Shown here piece after piece: positions 21,078 to 31,430 of a stretch of 64,000 bases of DNA; the stretch's first letter is position 1; the number at the start of each line of letters is the position of its first letter. This DNA is from Ichthyophis bannanicus. Lineage: Eukaryota; Chordata; Amphibia; Gymnophiona; Ichthyophiidae. Both the position numbers and the translations under genes were made by a program. The notes below the pieces were generated by a model that was given only the letters and a program-made list of their open reading frames with translations, ran no database searches and had not been told where the DNA came from. The stretch spans positions 195,540,184-195,604,183 of the forward strand of contig CM066044.1 in the NCBI GenBank assembly GCA_033557465.1, given 5' to 3'.

Positions 21078-21194
21078 CTCCCATTGTCCAGCATCTATCC
21101 TCCTGGGCCCCCCCCTCCATTGTCCAGCATCTTCCAGCCACCTTTCCACTGTCAGAACAGCAAAAGCATGAGGTTTTCAAGACTCCATTGCTTT

Positions 21195-21486
21195 TAAGTC
21201 CTTGCTGGTTCTGTCCCCCTCTGACATGAAAATTATCATCAGAGTGGGTGAGACCCATCTTGGTCTTACAAGCATGCCGGAGTCGCAAGAGTTGGTGCTT
21301 TTTTTTCAAAGTTGATAGCTCACTGCACATTTAAGTAGCAGTGAGTTGTCAACTTTGAAAAGAAAAAAAAAATGGAACAAAAGCACCAGCATTTACAACT
21401 CCAGCATGTTTATAAGACCCTGATGGGTCCCTACCCCTCTAATGATGCTTTTCACATCAAAAGGGGGTTGAACCAGCAGGGGCTTA
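21195..21486. repeat. Large imperfect palindrome
   Basis: Left arm 21195-21326 and right arm 21338-21486 are complementary over about 130-145 bp with an 11-base loop. Matching blocks include 'CTGCTGGTT', 'GACCCATC.(T/G)GGTCTTA', 'AGTTG.CAACTCACTGC' and the poly(T)/poly(A) pair. It could be a foldback element or an inverted duplication within the hAT-like element. Confidence 0.75.
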
Positions 21487-22024
21487 CCAGTGTGCAGGGG
21501 TCTTCAAAAGATTTTTGGGGGGGGGGGTTTCTGCCACCGCTGCCTTAGTGTCCTCAGATCTGGGGCAGGAGCAGGGGCAGCGGCAGGGCTGGTGGTGTTT
21601 GATTCTGCTGCTGCCGACCGAGAGAAGTGGAGCAGCAGCAGCTGGTCCATTTTATTTTATTTTTTAACTTTAGAAGGCAGAGTGAGGCAGCAGTCATTTG
21701 GCTGTTTTGGAGGCATTTTTTGTCACCCCCAAAACTTTGTTTCCTAAGGCGGCCGCCTCACACCACCTCATTATAGAACCACCCCTGGTTCTTCTGTTCA
21801 GACTGATTTGAATTGTTTATAAGGGTGCCAGTAATCATATTCTGGCAATGTCACAGTTTTTATATTATTTCCTTTTTTAATTGGTCTTGTTTTTTTTATT
21901 CTTTTGTGTGTCAGATATGTGTGCATATATAGGCCAAAGCCATTTCACTGACCACTTTGTTTTAGGAGATATTGTAAATTAAGGGGTTGAACTGGAAGGG
22001 TGCCAATAATGTTCACCACAACTG

Positions 22025-22690
22025 TAGATAATGCTGAAGATTAATATTAGGGCCAGTTCTACCCAGTAAGTGGGGTAAGACGGCAGGAGGGCATTGGTGT
22101 TGAAGGGCACCAAAGGCCAGCAGCACAGTGGTGATGTCTGCCCACGGAACAGGCTGCTCCCGTGAGCAATGGATAAGGCCGCGATCACAGCCAGGAGCAC
22201 AGTGGTGGCAGTCAAGGCGGCCAAAAGTGCTGAATGAAGAGGAGCTGGGGCAAGAAATGCACAGGAGGTAGGACATGGCTGAGCTGGTATGATCCAGCAT
22301 GGCGGCGGCGGCGGCAGCACAGGAACTGGGACTGAAATCCGCAGGCTGTCTCTGGGAGGGAGGAATTCCTATATACTGGCATTAACCAAAAAAGGCAAAG
22401 AAGTGGTAGGAACATTTCCCGGTTCCTCTTGGACATTCGTGCACTCGGGTTTTCAGTTCAGGGTAGAGTTCTGCTCTTACTCTATTTTTTTTTTTAATAC
22501 ATGGGGAAAATGTACTGTGATATCTTTTTATTGTTATGGGGGGAGGGGAGGTTTACAAGTCTCTATAATTACTAGGAAACCTCTGAACATGCTGCTTCGA
22601 GGCTTTCCTTCACCCTCCTCTGTAACCCTTTGCTTCTCTGGCTTGGCAAGAGCAGGCGAATGGACGGCAAGGGGGAGGGGAAGTCCGAAC
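22025..22690. other. No gene recognised
   Basis: GC-moderate DNA with 'GGCGGCGGCGGCGGC' near 22303-22316 and a T run near 22488. I cannot assign a repeat end or a coding motif. Confidence 0.35.
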
Positions 22691-22705
22691 CAGCGCAAGG
22701 ACTGG

Positions 22706-23045
22706 AGTTGCCCTAGGTGGGCTCTCCATCCTGCTGCCCTGCCACCCCTCTCTGCAGCCTGCAGCAATATCCCCCAAACCACGATGCAGCACTTACTAAC
22801 TCTCAGGCGCTGCGTCAAGATTTCCTCCTCGTCACAATGTGCTGTTTCTTCCCTCCTCCAATGCCACTTCTGGTTTGAAGTGGCACCAAAGGGAGATGGA
22901 AACAGCACATTGTGAGAAGGAGGAAACTGCAATGCAGCGCCTGAGTGTTAGTAAGTGTTGCATCGTGGTTTGGGGGCTATTGCTGCAGGCCGCAGAGAGG
23001 GGTGGCAGCAATGAACTCCCGCGGAGAGCTGGTGCCCTAGGCAAC
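22706..23045. repeat. Large imperfect palindrome (arms about 165 bp)
   Basis: The arms meet at a perfect small palindrome, GCCACTTC-TGGTTT-GAAGTGGC. They share 'GCAGCACTTACTAACTCTC', 'CCCCCAAACCACGATGCA', 'CCACCCCTCTCTGC' and an outer 'GTTGCCCTAGG' / 'CCTAGGCAAC'. The outer words resemble the edges of hAT-type elements. No clear target duplication was found, so this is either a foldback transposon or an inverted duplication. Confidence 0.75.
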
Positions 23046-23364
23046 CGCTTAGTTCGCCTACTGATAACACTGACCCTGGGGGAGGGAACAGAGTTGAGGG
23101 GAGGCAGCAGGAGAGGGTCTGCAGGGAAGGGTGTAAGATTGCAAGGAGATGGAGGTTGGAGAGAAGGGAGAAAAGGGCACAATGAACATATGCTAAAAAA
23201 GCACAATACCCCTCCCCCACACCACAGAACCATACACCGAGGAGAACCCCACCCCTGCAGCGCGCACACGTGCAAAATCACCTTACCCACACAGCGTGCA
23301 TACACAAAGGCATCCCATCCCTGCACCACACCCCCATTATCTGAAGAGAGATATATGTGGAGTG
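23046..23364. other. No gene recognised
   Basis: A purine-rich stretch is followed by a CA-rich stretch ('CACACGTGCAAAATC', 'ACACAGCGTGCATACAC'). No assignable feature was found. Confidence 0.35.
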
Positions 23365-23660
23365 AAGGAGTGGCCTAGTGGTTGGGGCAAGGTACTTCAG
23401 GCCGGAAGGTCGGGGGTTCAAATCCCACTAGAGGACAGCAACCTTGGGCCGGAAGGACTGGGGTTTCTAGTCCCACAGGTGCTCCTTGTGGTCTTGGGCA
23501 AGCCACTTAACCCTCCATAGCCCATGTTCCCTGTAAAATAGTTATCTCCAAGTTATAATGCCCTATTCAATGTAATTTCAGTTTGTTCAATGTAAACCGC
23601 ACCGATGCAGAATAGCACGGTATATAAGAGAATGTAAATAAAATAAATAAATATACACAA
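23365..23660 (+). repeat. tRNA-derived, MIR-like SINE with L2-type LINE tail
   Basis: The head carries an A box (TGGCCTAGTGG) and a B box (GGTTCAAATCC) at pol III promoter spacing. The middle has 'CTTGGGCAAGCCACTTAACC', the MIR/CORE signature. The end is TGTAAACCGCACCGATGC...CACGGTATATAAGAG with (AAATA)n, the same tail as the L2-like LINEs here. That shared tail suggests mobilisation by the LINE machinery. A second partial 'CTTGGGCCGGAAGG...GGTTTCTAGTCCC' resembles a repeat of the B-box region. Confidence 0.75.
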
Positions 23661-23698
23661 CACTATAAAGATTCCTCATCCAGCCCCTCCTACCATAA

Positions 23699-23893
23699 AG
23701 CGTAGTTACTCACCTGTAACAGGTGATTTCCGAGAACAGCTGGAATCAGTCTTCACATATGGGTGATGTCAGCATCGATGGAGCCCCACACAGGAACACT
23801 ACCCAGCATCCAATAGGAATGCTTTTGGGAGCATCCCTCCACGCATGCTTGCCTGCCTGCCTTCCCGCCTTCCTAGCAATTCTCCTCAGTCAG
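23699..23893 (+). repeat. Left inverted terminal repeat of DIRS 2
   Basis: 'GTAGTTACTCACCTGTAACA' at the outer edge is an extension missing from the right end. The rest is complementary to 31431-31586. A third, isolated copy of this repeat lies at 33555-33735. Confidence 0.8.
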
Positions 23894-23980
23894 GTGTAGA
23901 GCTTAGAGAAAAAAACAGAAAAATAAAAAAACATTCTACAACTGCCAGGGGAGAATGGAGGGTTGCGAAGACCAATTCCT

Positions 23981-24062
23981 ACTGTTCCCGGAGATCATCT
24001 GTTACAGGTGATTGACTATGCTATCTCCAGGAACAAGCAGGAATGCAGTCTTCACATATGGG
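23981..24062 (+). repeat. Internal complementary region of DIRS 2
   Basis: 'CCGGAGATCATCTGTTACAG' with 'GTGATTGACTATGC' is the reverse complement of the outer left end. 'ATCTCCAGGAACAAGCAGGA' with 'GTCTTCACATATGG' is the reverse complement of the outer right end. This is the same two-part junction as in DIRS 1. Confidence 0.8.
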
Positions 24063-24199
24063 ATTCACTAACTCCCGGCTACCGTGAAGGACAGAGGATG
24101 ACAGTGCAACCGATAGGGGAAAAACCTCAAACCGCAACTAAGGTAGAGTAGGAATCCACCAGACCCAGCCCCTTGAGCACACTCTCCTCTGAGGTAGCC

Positions 24200-24370
24200 A
24201 GTGGGAGGAGGTGTAGTTAAGTCCCGAAAAGATGCCACAGAACGGCTTGGCCAAAGACAGTGTCCCTAATGGAATGCTTATTGAGACAGTAATGGGCAGC
24301 AAAGGTATGAATGGAAGACCATGCATCTGCTCAGCAAATCTCCAAGGTGGAGATAGAGCGTAGTTTGGCC
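24200..24370 (-). pseudogene. Tyrosine recombinase C-terminus (DIRS 2)
   Basis: One minus-strand frame reads E-I-C-stop-A-D, then 'AWSSIHTFAAHYCLNKHSIR'. It aligns with 'DICKAATWSSLHTFQRHY' of DIRS 1 and includes the expected catalytic Tyr. The stop shows decay. Confidence 0.7.
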
Positions 24371-24491
24371 ACCGTGGTGGCCATAGCTCGGATGTTATGA
24401 GTCGTCACGTAACCACCCATGGAAAGTCCAACCTGCGCATAAGCAAAGGAAATGCAGTTAGCAATCCAGTTAAAAAGAGTATGCTTTGTGA

Positions 24492-25640
24492 CTAGTAGAC
24501 CCAAGTGACTAGGGTCAAAAGGAACAAAAAATTGAGAGGACTGTCGATGAGGCCTAGTTCTGTGATAATAGGCCAGAGCCCTCTTGCAATCAAGAATATG
24601 CAGTGATACTTTCGCTCGAGAAGAATGAGGCCTTGTTTGTTGAGGTAATACATGGCAACCTGGTTGTCATTCCAAATGAGGATCATCCGGTCAGCTGAGG
24701 ATAGAACACAAAAAGGGCATTGGCAATTGCCATGAGTTCCAAGAGGTTGATGTGGTAAGTAGCTTCCCTGGGGGACCAGAGGCCACGCGTGGTGAGACCA
24801 TTAAGATGAGCCCCCCAGCCCTGTTTGGATGCATCTGTCGTCAGGGTACATTACAGTGCAGACATTCAAAAAAGTAACCCAACGAGAAGATTTTGAGTAG
24901 TGCACCACCACTTTAGGGAGTCTACCAACTGAGGCATGATGGTGATCTTGTCTGCGAGATGACCTGTTGACGGTTTCCACTGATCTGAAAGAGTCCACTG
25001 GCATGTGAAGTCAAGCATATGCATTACATGGACTATGGAGGCCATGTGTCCTAAAAGACTGGATCGGCCTTAGCACTGAGTTGAGACGATGGAGCCAATC
25101 TCTTGGAAGAAAGGCTCGTGCCTGCATAGTGCCCTGTAGAGCCCTGATGAACTCCAGTGTTTGTGTTGGAGTGAGATGGGACTTTGAGTAGTTGATCACA
25201 AAGCCTAGCTGCTGAAGTAGCATGATGGTGCATTGGAGTGAGACAGTCACTACATGAGGGGTATCACCCTTGTTCAGCTAATCATCTAAGTAAGGAAAGA
25301 CAAAGATGCTCAGAGTGTAGAGGTAGGCCGCCACAACTGTGATGCACTTTGTGAAAACTCTTGGTGCTGATGCAAGACCAAAAGGTAGAACTCGGTAATG
25401 GTGTCCCTGGAAGAAGAACTGGAGGTACTTTCTGTGGGAGGAATGAAGCAGGATGTGAATATAGGCATCCTTGAGATTGAGAGAGCAGAGCCAGTCTTTT
25501 TCCTGAAGGTAAGGATAAGGTCCCTAGCGAGACCGTCTTGAACTTTTCCCTTACCAGGAACTTGTTGAGATTGTGGAAATCCAGGATAGGCCTGAATCCT
25601 CCTGTTTTCTTGGAGATGAGGAAATAACAGGAGTAGAACC
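24492..25640 (-). pseudogene. DIRS 2 reverse transcriptase and RNase H
   Basis: From 5' to 3' on the minus strand: 'KKTGGFRPILDFHNLNKFL', 'HYRVLPFGLASAPRVFTKC', 'FVFPYLDD' followed at once by a stop, 'QQLGFVINYSKSHLTPTQ', then 'ILIWNDNQVAMYYLNKQG'. The last is the RNase H block of DIRS elements. The RT palm Asp pair is intact but the frame shifts at least twice before it. Confidence 0.8.
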
Positions 25641-25824
25641 CTAGGCCTTGTTGAGGGTGGGACTTCCTCTATGGCTCACTGCACTATTAGAGTGGCTATC
25701 TCCTGTTGAAGTAAAGTGGAGTGTAGTTGATCCATGGGGGACTTCCCTATGGAGAAAGTTGGGGGGGGGGTAGGGGGCAAGTCTGGAAATTGAGCCGATA
25801 TCCCACGCTCACAGCCTTTAAGGT

Positions 25825-26916
25825 TCAGGGTTCTGACGTGATGAGGGACCTTTGGGCAAAGTGGATTAATCTCCCCGCTATGTAGGTGGGAAGGGGATCC
25901 TTTAAGGGGAGACTGGCTATGCTCTCATGGAAGCAGTCAAAAAACAGTTGTGGGCTGCGCCTGTGGAGCTGGCTGAAGTTTTGCAGCCTTAGGCTTCCTG
26001 GGCTGACATGGGCCATGCTGTTTTTGATGTGGCTGCTGAGGTTGATAGGAAAAATAAGTTGGGTAGGAAGAATAATACTTTTTCTTTCTGGGATAGAAAG
26101 GCTTCTTGGCAGGAGCTTTCTTTTTATCTGGATCAGCTGTTTTCTGGGAAAGGCATTTCATGGTGAGATCATCCATCTCTATCTCACCTGTCTTCTCACA
26201 CTACTCCTTTCCAAAAATGTTTTCACCTGTGCAAGGAATATTAGCAAGCTCATCCTGAACCCATTGTTCAAGGTCAGAGGCTTGCAGCCATGCCATCCTT
26301 CTAGCAATTATGCAGACTGCTGCTGCCCTACTAGTGGACTCAAAAGCATCAAAGGCAGCATTGGTCAGAAATTTTGATGTATTCTGTCCATGAATGATCA
26401 AGGCCTGATGTGGGCCTTGCTTCTCTGGTGGTAACAGGGTGGTAAACTCAGACAGGTCCTTGTGATATCTCACAGGAACATCCCCATGTAAAGCATATAG
26501 GAGTTTATCCTAAATGCTATCATCACTGCCTGGACGCATCGACGTCCAAATGCATAGAGAGTCCTGGACGTTCTGCCCGGAGGAACTGAGGAGCTATTCT
26601 TAACACTCTTAACTCAATGCATTGCTGATTCCACAACCATAGAATGATGTGGTAACTGAGGTTTTTGAAACCCTGGGCAAGGAGGGACCTTATATAGAGT
26701 GCCCAGTCTCTTGCTGACTGATGGAACTCCCAAGGGAGCTTCCCACATGCGAACCATGAGGTTCTGAAGGATATGATGGATGGGAAGTATAGCAGCCTCT
26801 TTGGGAGTCGAGGAATATTGAAGAATTTCAAGTTCTTCAGCCCTCAGTTCCGTTTCTGAGGTTACCATCACTGAGAGGGCAGCAGCCATGTCCTTGATGA
26901 CATCCTGAAAGGACAT
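25825..26916 (-). pseudogene. DIRS 2 gag, C-terminal part
   Basis: Minus-strand frames give 'ELEILQYSSTPKEAAILPIH' and 'QLPHHSMVVESAMH', 'NTSKFLTNAAFDAFESTSRA', 'CIIARRMAWLQASDLEQWV' and a Lys/Pro/Tyr/Gln-rich tail. They match the gag of DIRS 1 block for block. The upstream half is separated by a LINE insertion. Confidence 0.7.
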
Positions 26917-28200
26917 CTTTATCTTTATTTTTGAACTTTATATTCCGTTTTGGCCGAGACATAAAAGCGGTTTACAATAAATAAAATAATAACTACGCTA
27001 CCTGACTAGAAAAGGAACGCCAAATGAAATAGGAAAGAGGGAGAAGGACAGTGCAAGACTAACAATAGACAAACCAAACACAACTGACAGGACTCAAGGA
27101 GGGGCAGTGGGAGGGAGGTCAAAAGCTTTCTGAAACAAATGGGTCTTCAGTAATTCTTTGAACTTCAGATATGAAGATTCTAGATGGAGAGTGGGTGGTA
27201 AAGCATTCCAAAGCATGGGGCTAAGAAAAAAGAATGCTGAGTGACGAGTTTGTTCCAAATGTGCTTGAGACGGAGAAGGCAGGGACAGACTGTTAGCATG
27301 TAGAGTACGGAGCTGACGGTAAGGAGTATGGAGAGAAATGAGATTAGATAAATACAAAGGAGTAGATGTATAGATGGCCTTGTGTGTTAAGATAAGGAAT
27401 TTATACTGAAATCTGAAGCGGAGCGGTAACCAATGAAGACGGTAAAGGATGGGGGTGACATGATCAAAGCGATGGGCTGATGTAATAAGGCGAGCTGCAG
27501 TGTTTTGTATAAGTTGTAGACGCTGTAGTTGGTAAGCTGGAAGGTTAGCCAGCAGGATATTACAGTAGTCCAGCCTGCTGATAACTAATGCCAACGTCAG
27601 GGTGACAAGGGAGCTAGTGGGAAGGAGGGAATGGACGGCTTTAATCTGGCACAGAATTACAAAAGAGCGCCGTGTAATGGCAGAGATATGACTATGAAAG
27701 GAGAGGGAGGAATCCAAAATAACCCCCAGATACCGAAAGGAAGTAACAAGCGGAATGGAAATATGGTCAATTTGAGGGGCCACTGATGGACAGGGCCCAC
27801 TTAAGGAGACCCACATCGCAGTGGACTTTAAGGGATTCAGATGAAGCAAGTTCGAAAAAAGCCAGGAGGAAATATGGTTAAGACATTGATTGAACTGTGA
27901 AATATCAGGGAGAATAGGTGAGGTGTGGAACAGAAGAATAATGTCATCTGCATAAATATATGATGAGAACGGATATTGCTGGAGCAAGAGGGGCAGGGGA
28001 GAGAGAAAAATATTGAATAATAAAGGGAGAAAGAACCGAGCCACACCACAGACAAGAGGGAAAGAGAAGGAAGACTGATTAGTAAAGGAACGGGCTGTAA
28101 GAAAAGAACGGAACCACCGCCACACAGTGCCACGTTGTCCAAAATCATAGAGGCGAGCAAGGAGTGCTTGATGATCAATGAGATCGAAGCAGTGATCGAA
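26917..28200 (-). mobile_element. 5'-truncated L2 LINE in the DIRS 2 gag
   Basis: The insert starts at its 3' end with 'CTTTATTTTTGAACTTTATA' and 'AAAGCGGTTTACAATAAATA', and ends within the RT 'FDLIDHQALL' block. It disrupts gag between its N- and C-terminal halves. The coding part is listed separately. Confidence 0.8.
27094..28200 (-). CDS. L2 ORF2 fragment: RT and C-terminal domain, one open frame
   Basis: About 365 codons are open without a stop. They cover 'FDLIDHQALLARLYDFGQRG' and 'YSSYIYADDIILLFHTS', which includes the catalytic YADD. Next come 'FRYLGVILDSSLSFHSHIS', 'ALVISRLDYCNILLANLPAY' and 'FFFLSPMLWNALPP', then 'KELLKTHLFQKAF'. Endonuclease and RT fingers are lost by 5' truncation; the start codon reported by frame alone lies at the truncation edge. 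The intact length suggests a fairly young insertion, younger than DIRS 2 itself. Confidence 0.8.
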   Translation of the reverse strand, partial: FDHCFDLIDHQALLARLYDFGQRGTVWRWFRSFLTARSFTNQSSFSFPLVCGVARFFLPLLFNIFLSPLPLLLQQYPFSSYIYADDIILLFHTSPILPDISQFNQCLNHISSWLFSNLLHLNPLKSTAMWVSLSGPCPSVAPQIDHISIPLVTSFRYLGVILDSSLSFHSHISAITRRSFVILCQIKAVHSLLPTSSLVTLTLALVISRLDYCNILLANLPAYQLQRLQLIQNTAARLITSAHRFDHVTPILYRLHWLPLRFRFQYKFLILTHKAIYTSTPLYLSNLISLHTPYRQLRTLHANSLSLPSPSQAHLEQTRHSAFFFLSPMLWNALPPTLHLESSYLKFKELLKTHLFQKAFDLPPTAPP

Positions 28201-28223
28201 GCCTCTCATGCGGTGGAGAGAGG

Positions 28224-29186
28224 TCAGAGGGAATGTCTCAGAGGAGCAGAATTGACTGATTCAGTGGCAGATTCTGAGGAAGCATAAGCAGAACTTGGAA
28301 GAAAGTCAAAATAGTGATGGTCGGTATTGTGGTTTTGATGCTGTTCCGATGTCAACATCGAGGATTGGTGCCAATATTGTGAAGCCTTAGGACAGAGGTG
28401 TTTGGAGCCCGGTGCAGATACTGGTTCCAAGGGGGGGGGGGTATTGGCCCCGGCTGTGACTGTGCCGGTTCTGTAATCGATGTCATGGAATGTCTTGATA
28501 CACTGACATCAAGGTCGAGCATTGGATCCATGGATCCTGAGGGCTTCAGCACAATGGCCGCCAGGATAGTGGCCAGACTCCATCTGATAACTTGTACACA
28601 CTGATTGAGGGAGACTGGAGATGACTGGGAAAACTCTTGTACCGAGCCCTGTGCCACCATACCAGAACATGGTACCAGGGGGCTCTGCAGAGGACAATGC
28701 CTCGGGAGCATCCTGGAGTCCCTCTGGTGCTTTGGAGGAGGTATCCTCCTGCCAGAGCTGTTTTGCCAGTAAGTCGATGTCTGGTTCTTCTGCTGGGGAG
28801 TGTCAGTGTCGATGTTGGGACTCTGAGTCAATCACCGATACTGAGGACCTTGGTACCTGTGCTGCAGATGGTGACACCGTGGTCTTTGATACCTTTTCTG
28901 CCCCTGAGGAGGACTTGTGTTTGCTGCCATGTTTGGATTTCAAGGAGATATGGGAACCATGTGATGACCACAACGGTGTAGAGATCACTGAAGAGTGTGC
29001 TGAAGTGGCTGAGTCTGACAGAAACAGCTTTCTTCATTGCTGCTCATGGTTTTTGAGTCCCCTCTGGGTCATCTGTGGACTGAGAGGACCAAACTGAGGC
29101 ATTGTGGTCCAGGCCAAAACATTTTAAGCACCAATCATGCTTATTGGTAGTCAAAATAGTACTTCAGTATTTAGTACATTCTTTGA
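28224..29186 (-). pseudogene. DIRS 2 gag, N-terminal part
   Basis: Near 29100 the minus strand reads 'NKHDWCLKCFGLDHNASVW', the DIRS gag start motif C-x2-C...H. It is followed by Ser/Lys/His-rich sequence ('SLKSKHGSKHKSSSG') and a Pro/Ser/Gln-rich linker. Frame breaks are frequent. Gag expression would be cut by LINEs on both sides. Confidence 0.6.
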
Positions 29187-31205
29187 AGCCACTATTTATT
29201 TATTTATTTATTTTATTTATTTAACTGTATTTATATCCCGCTTTTCACCGGGTCAAAGCGGTGGGACATATAACAAAGGGGGGGGGGGAATCAATGGTGG
29301 GGGGGGGACCCATCACCGGGGGTTCAACATTGATGATTTTGGGATGGACATAGAGACTGACAGGGTAGCATAGTTACTGGTCTGGAGCTTTTGAGAAAAA
29401 TAGGGGGGTTCCTATTCAGAGATGTTCTTGGAATAGGACGGTTTTTAGCTGCTTTTTGAATGATGGGAGATCACCGTTGTTCCTGATGTGGTTTGGTAGA
29501 GAGTTCCAGAGGGATGGGGCATAGAGTTCAAAGGCTCTGTTGCAGGTCCGTTGTGTTGCCTTGGTCCTTTTGTGGGGGACTGCAATGGAGCTGTTGGAGG
29601 ATTGTCTGGTCGTTCTGCTGTGGGTTGGTCGAGGTAGTAGGGAGCAGAGTTTTGTGGGTGAGTAGAAGAGCTTTGTATTTGATTCTTGCTTCGATGGGGA
29701 GAATATGGAGGTCCCTCAGAATTGGGGTGATGTGGTCCCTTTTCTTTGCATTGTGAATTATTCTCGCCGTGGTGTTTAGGGCAATTCGGAGAGGATTGGT
29801 TTGTGTGGCAGGTAGGCCATGGTAGATTATGTTGCAGTAGTCTAGATGAGGGAGTGTCAGAGCTTGCATTACTGTCCTGAAGTCCTGTGGTTCGAGGAGA
29901 GGTCGGAGACGTTGTACCGTTTTTGCCTTGTGGAATACTGTTCGAGTGGTCTTGTTGATTTATTGCTTAAGGGTTAGGGCTTGGTCAATGATAATGCCGA
30001 GATATCTTATGTGTGGTTGTATTTGGATTTGCGTGGTTCCCATGGTGATGTGAGTGGGTGGTTTGAAGTCTGGGTCTTTTGTCACTATAAGAGCCTCGGT
30101 CTTCTTTATGTTAATGGATAAGTTGTTCTCTTGTAGCCAGTTGGATACGTCAGTGAAGCAGGTTGACAGCTGGTCGTTTGTCGGGTCTGTGGTTGTAATT
30201 GGGGCGTAGAGCATTATATCGTCGGCGTATATGTGGAAGTGGACATTGTGAGTGCGTATGACTGAACAGAGTGGACGGAGGTAGATGTTGAAAAGCATGG
30301 CTGATAATGTGGATCCTTGCGGTACTCCTTGATGTTGCTGGAAGGGGGGTGAGGTTGAGTTTTTGGTGCGGATTAGTTGCTGTCGGTTGGTTAGATAGGA
30401 CTTGACCCATTGGAGTACAGTATCTTTGATCCCAATTGTTTCGTGTCTGTGGATAAGGGTGTTATGGGAGATGGTGTCGAAGGCCGCTGATATGTCCAGG
30501 AAGATTAGGATGAATCCTGAGTGTTTCTCTTGGGTTCCTATGATGAGGGTGTTCATCAGCGTGGTCATGAGGGTCTCGACCCCATGTAATGGTCGGAATC
30601 CGTGTTGCTGCGGGTCCAGTATGTTGTTGACGTCTAGGTGTTCTTGAAGCTGACGTTGTACTATCTTCTCAATTATTGTTGCGGTGAGTGGGAGGCTCGC
30701 TACCGGTCTGTAGGAGGTGGGGTCTAGGGGATCCAGGTTGTGCTTTTTTAGGGTTGGTCGGATGATTGTGGTTTTGAGGGCATCAGGCATGTGGTCTTGG
30801 GCAAAGGATTTGTTTACGATGTGGGTTAGTGGTGCACTGAGGTCTTCTTTGGTTTTCTTTATCCAGTCGGTAGGACAGGGATCCAGCGGGGAGGTGGTGG
30901 TGTTCAAGCAGGAGATGGTGGAAGATATTTCTTCTTTTGAGGTTGTGTCGAATGTATTCCAGATTCTGTTCAGGATGGGGTATGAGTTTGTCTTGGCTGT
31001 TTCAGCATAGCGCTGTGGGCTTTGTGGTTGTTGAAGCTGTTTGTATTGTCGGGCCAGAAGATCAGAGGGGATATCTGGCAGCTGGTCAGGGCTACTGGGT
31101 GTCCTTGTTAGATTTTTGACAATTTGGAAGAGTTCTCGAGGTTTGTTTATGGCTGTTGTGATGATTTTGGTGTGGTAGGCTTTTTTGGCGTGGTTTCTCC
31201 ATGTC
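29187..31205 (-). mobile_element. L2-like LINE in the DIRS 2 5' region, 5'-truncated
   Basis: The 3' end at the left is (TTTA)n followed by 'GTATTTATATCCCGC' and 'GGTCAAAGCGG'. The right junction lies in the segment between endonuclease and RT, near 31200. DIRS sequence with the gag start resumes on both sides. Confidence 0.8.
29528..31205 (-). pseudogene. L2-like ORF2: RT plus C-terminal domain
   Basis: The long frame reads 'YRPVASLPLTATIIEKIVQR', 'QQHGFRPLHGVETL', 'ILIFLDISAAFDTISHNTL', 'GVPQGSTLSAMLFNIYL', 'HFHIYADDIMLYAPI' and 'NNLSINIKKTEALIVTKDP', then 'IRYLGIIIDQALTLKQ'. It stops at 29960 and resumes in another frame with 'LTLPHLDYCNIIYHGLPATQ' to 29528. Catalytic YADD is intact. A frame break before the C-terminal domain and 5' truncation disable it. 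Confidence 0.85.
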
Positions 31206-31430
31206 TGAGAAGACCACTGAGGCAAAATCAAAAAGGGCAATGGCAGCCTAGGCTTAGGCCAGCCAAGAAAATGCAAATGAAGAAAAAATAAACAAATAGA
31301 AAAGAAAATGACAAAAAATTTTGATACTGCTTTGGACCAACGGGAAGGCAAGCACTATGTACCCGAAGGCACTTAAATGAATTTAATCAGCATGGTTAGG
31401 ACAAGGTCCTGATAGTTCCGCGGAAAAAAA

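Larger units (their letters stand above)
15961..21787. mobile_element. hAT-like non-autonomous element (5.8 kb) with 8-bp duplication
   Basis: The insert opens AGGGGCGGCTCAAGGCAATC and closes with the complement of CAGGGGTGGTTCTATAATGA. The ends are imperfect inverted repeats of the 'CAGGGGCGGCTC' kind common in vertebrate hAT elements. It is flanked by ATTCTTCT and GTTCTTCT, a 7-of-8 match and the 8-bp target duplication expected of hAT. No transposase motif is visible inside. Its interior holds two copies of the unclassified repeat, a pyrimidine-rich tract, a GC-rich block, a minisatellite, a LINE fragment and a palindrome. Confidence 0.7.

Noticed and set aside
23365..23440. Functional tRNA gene
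   Set aside because: A and B boxes are present, but no cloverleaf acceptor stem or anticodon arm can be drawn, and it is joined to a MIR core and LINE tail; it is a SINE head.
28621..29097. 158-codon plus-strand open frame, Cys/Glu-rich
   Set aside because: It is antisense to the DIRS 2 gag N-terminal region, which explains the open frame.
30402..31119. Plus-strand open frames of 60-97 codons
   Set aside because: They are antisense to the L2-like RT on the minus strand.
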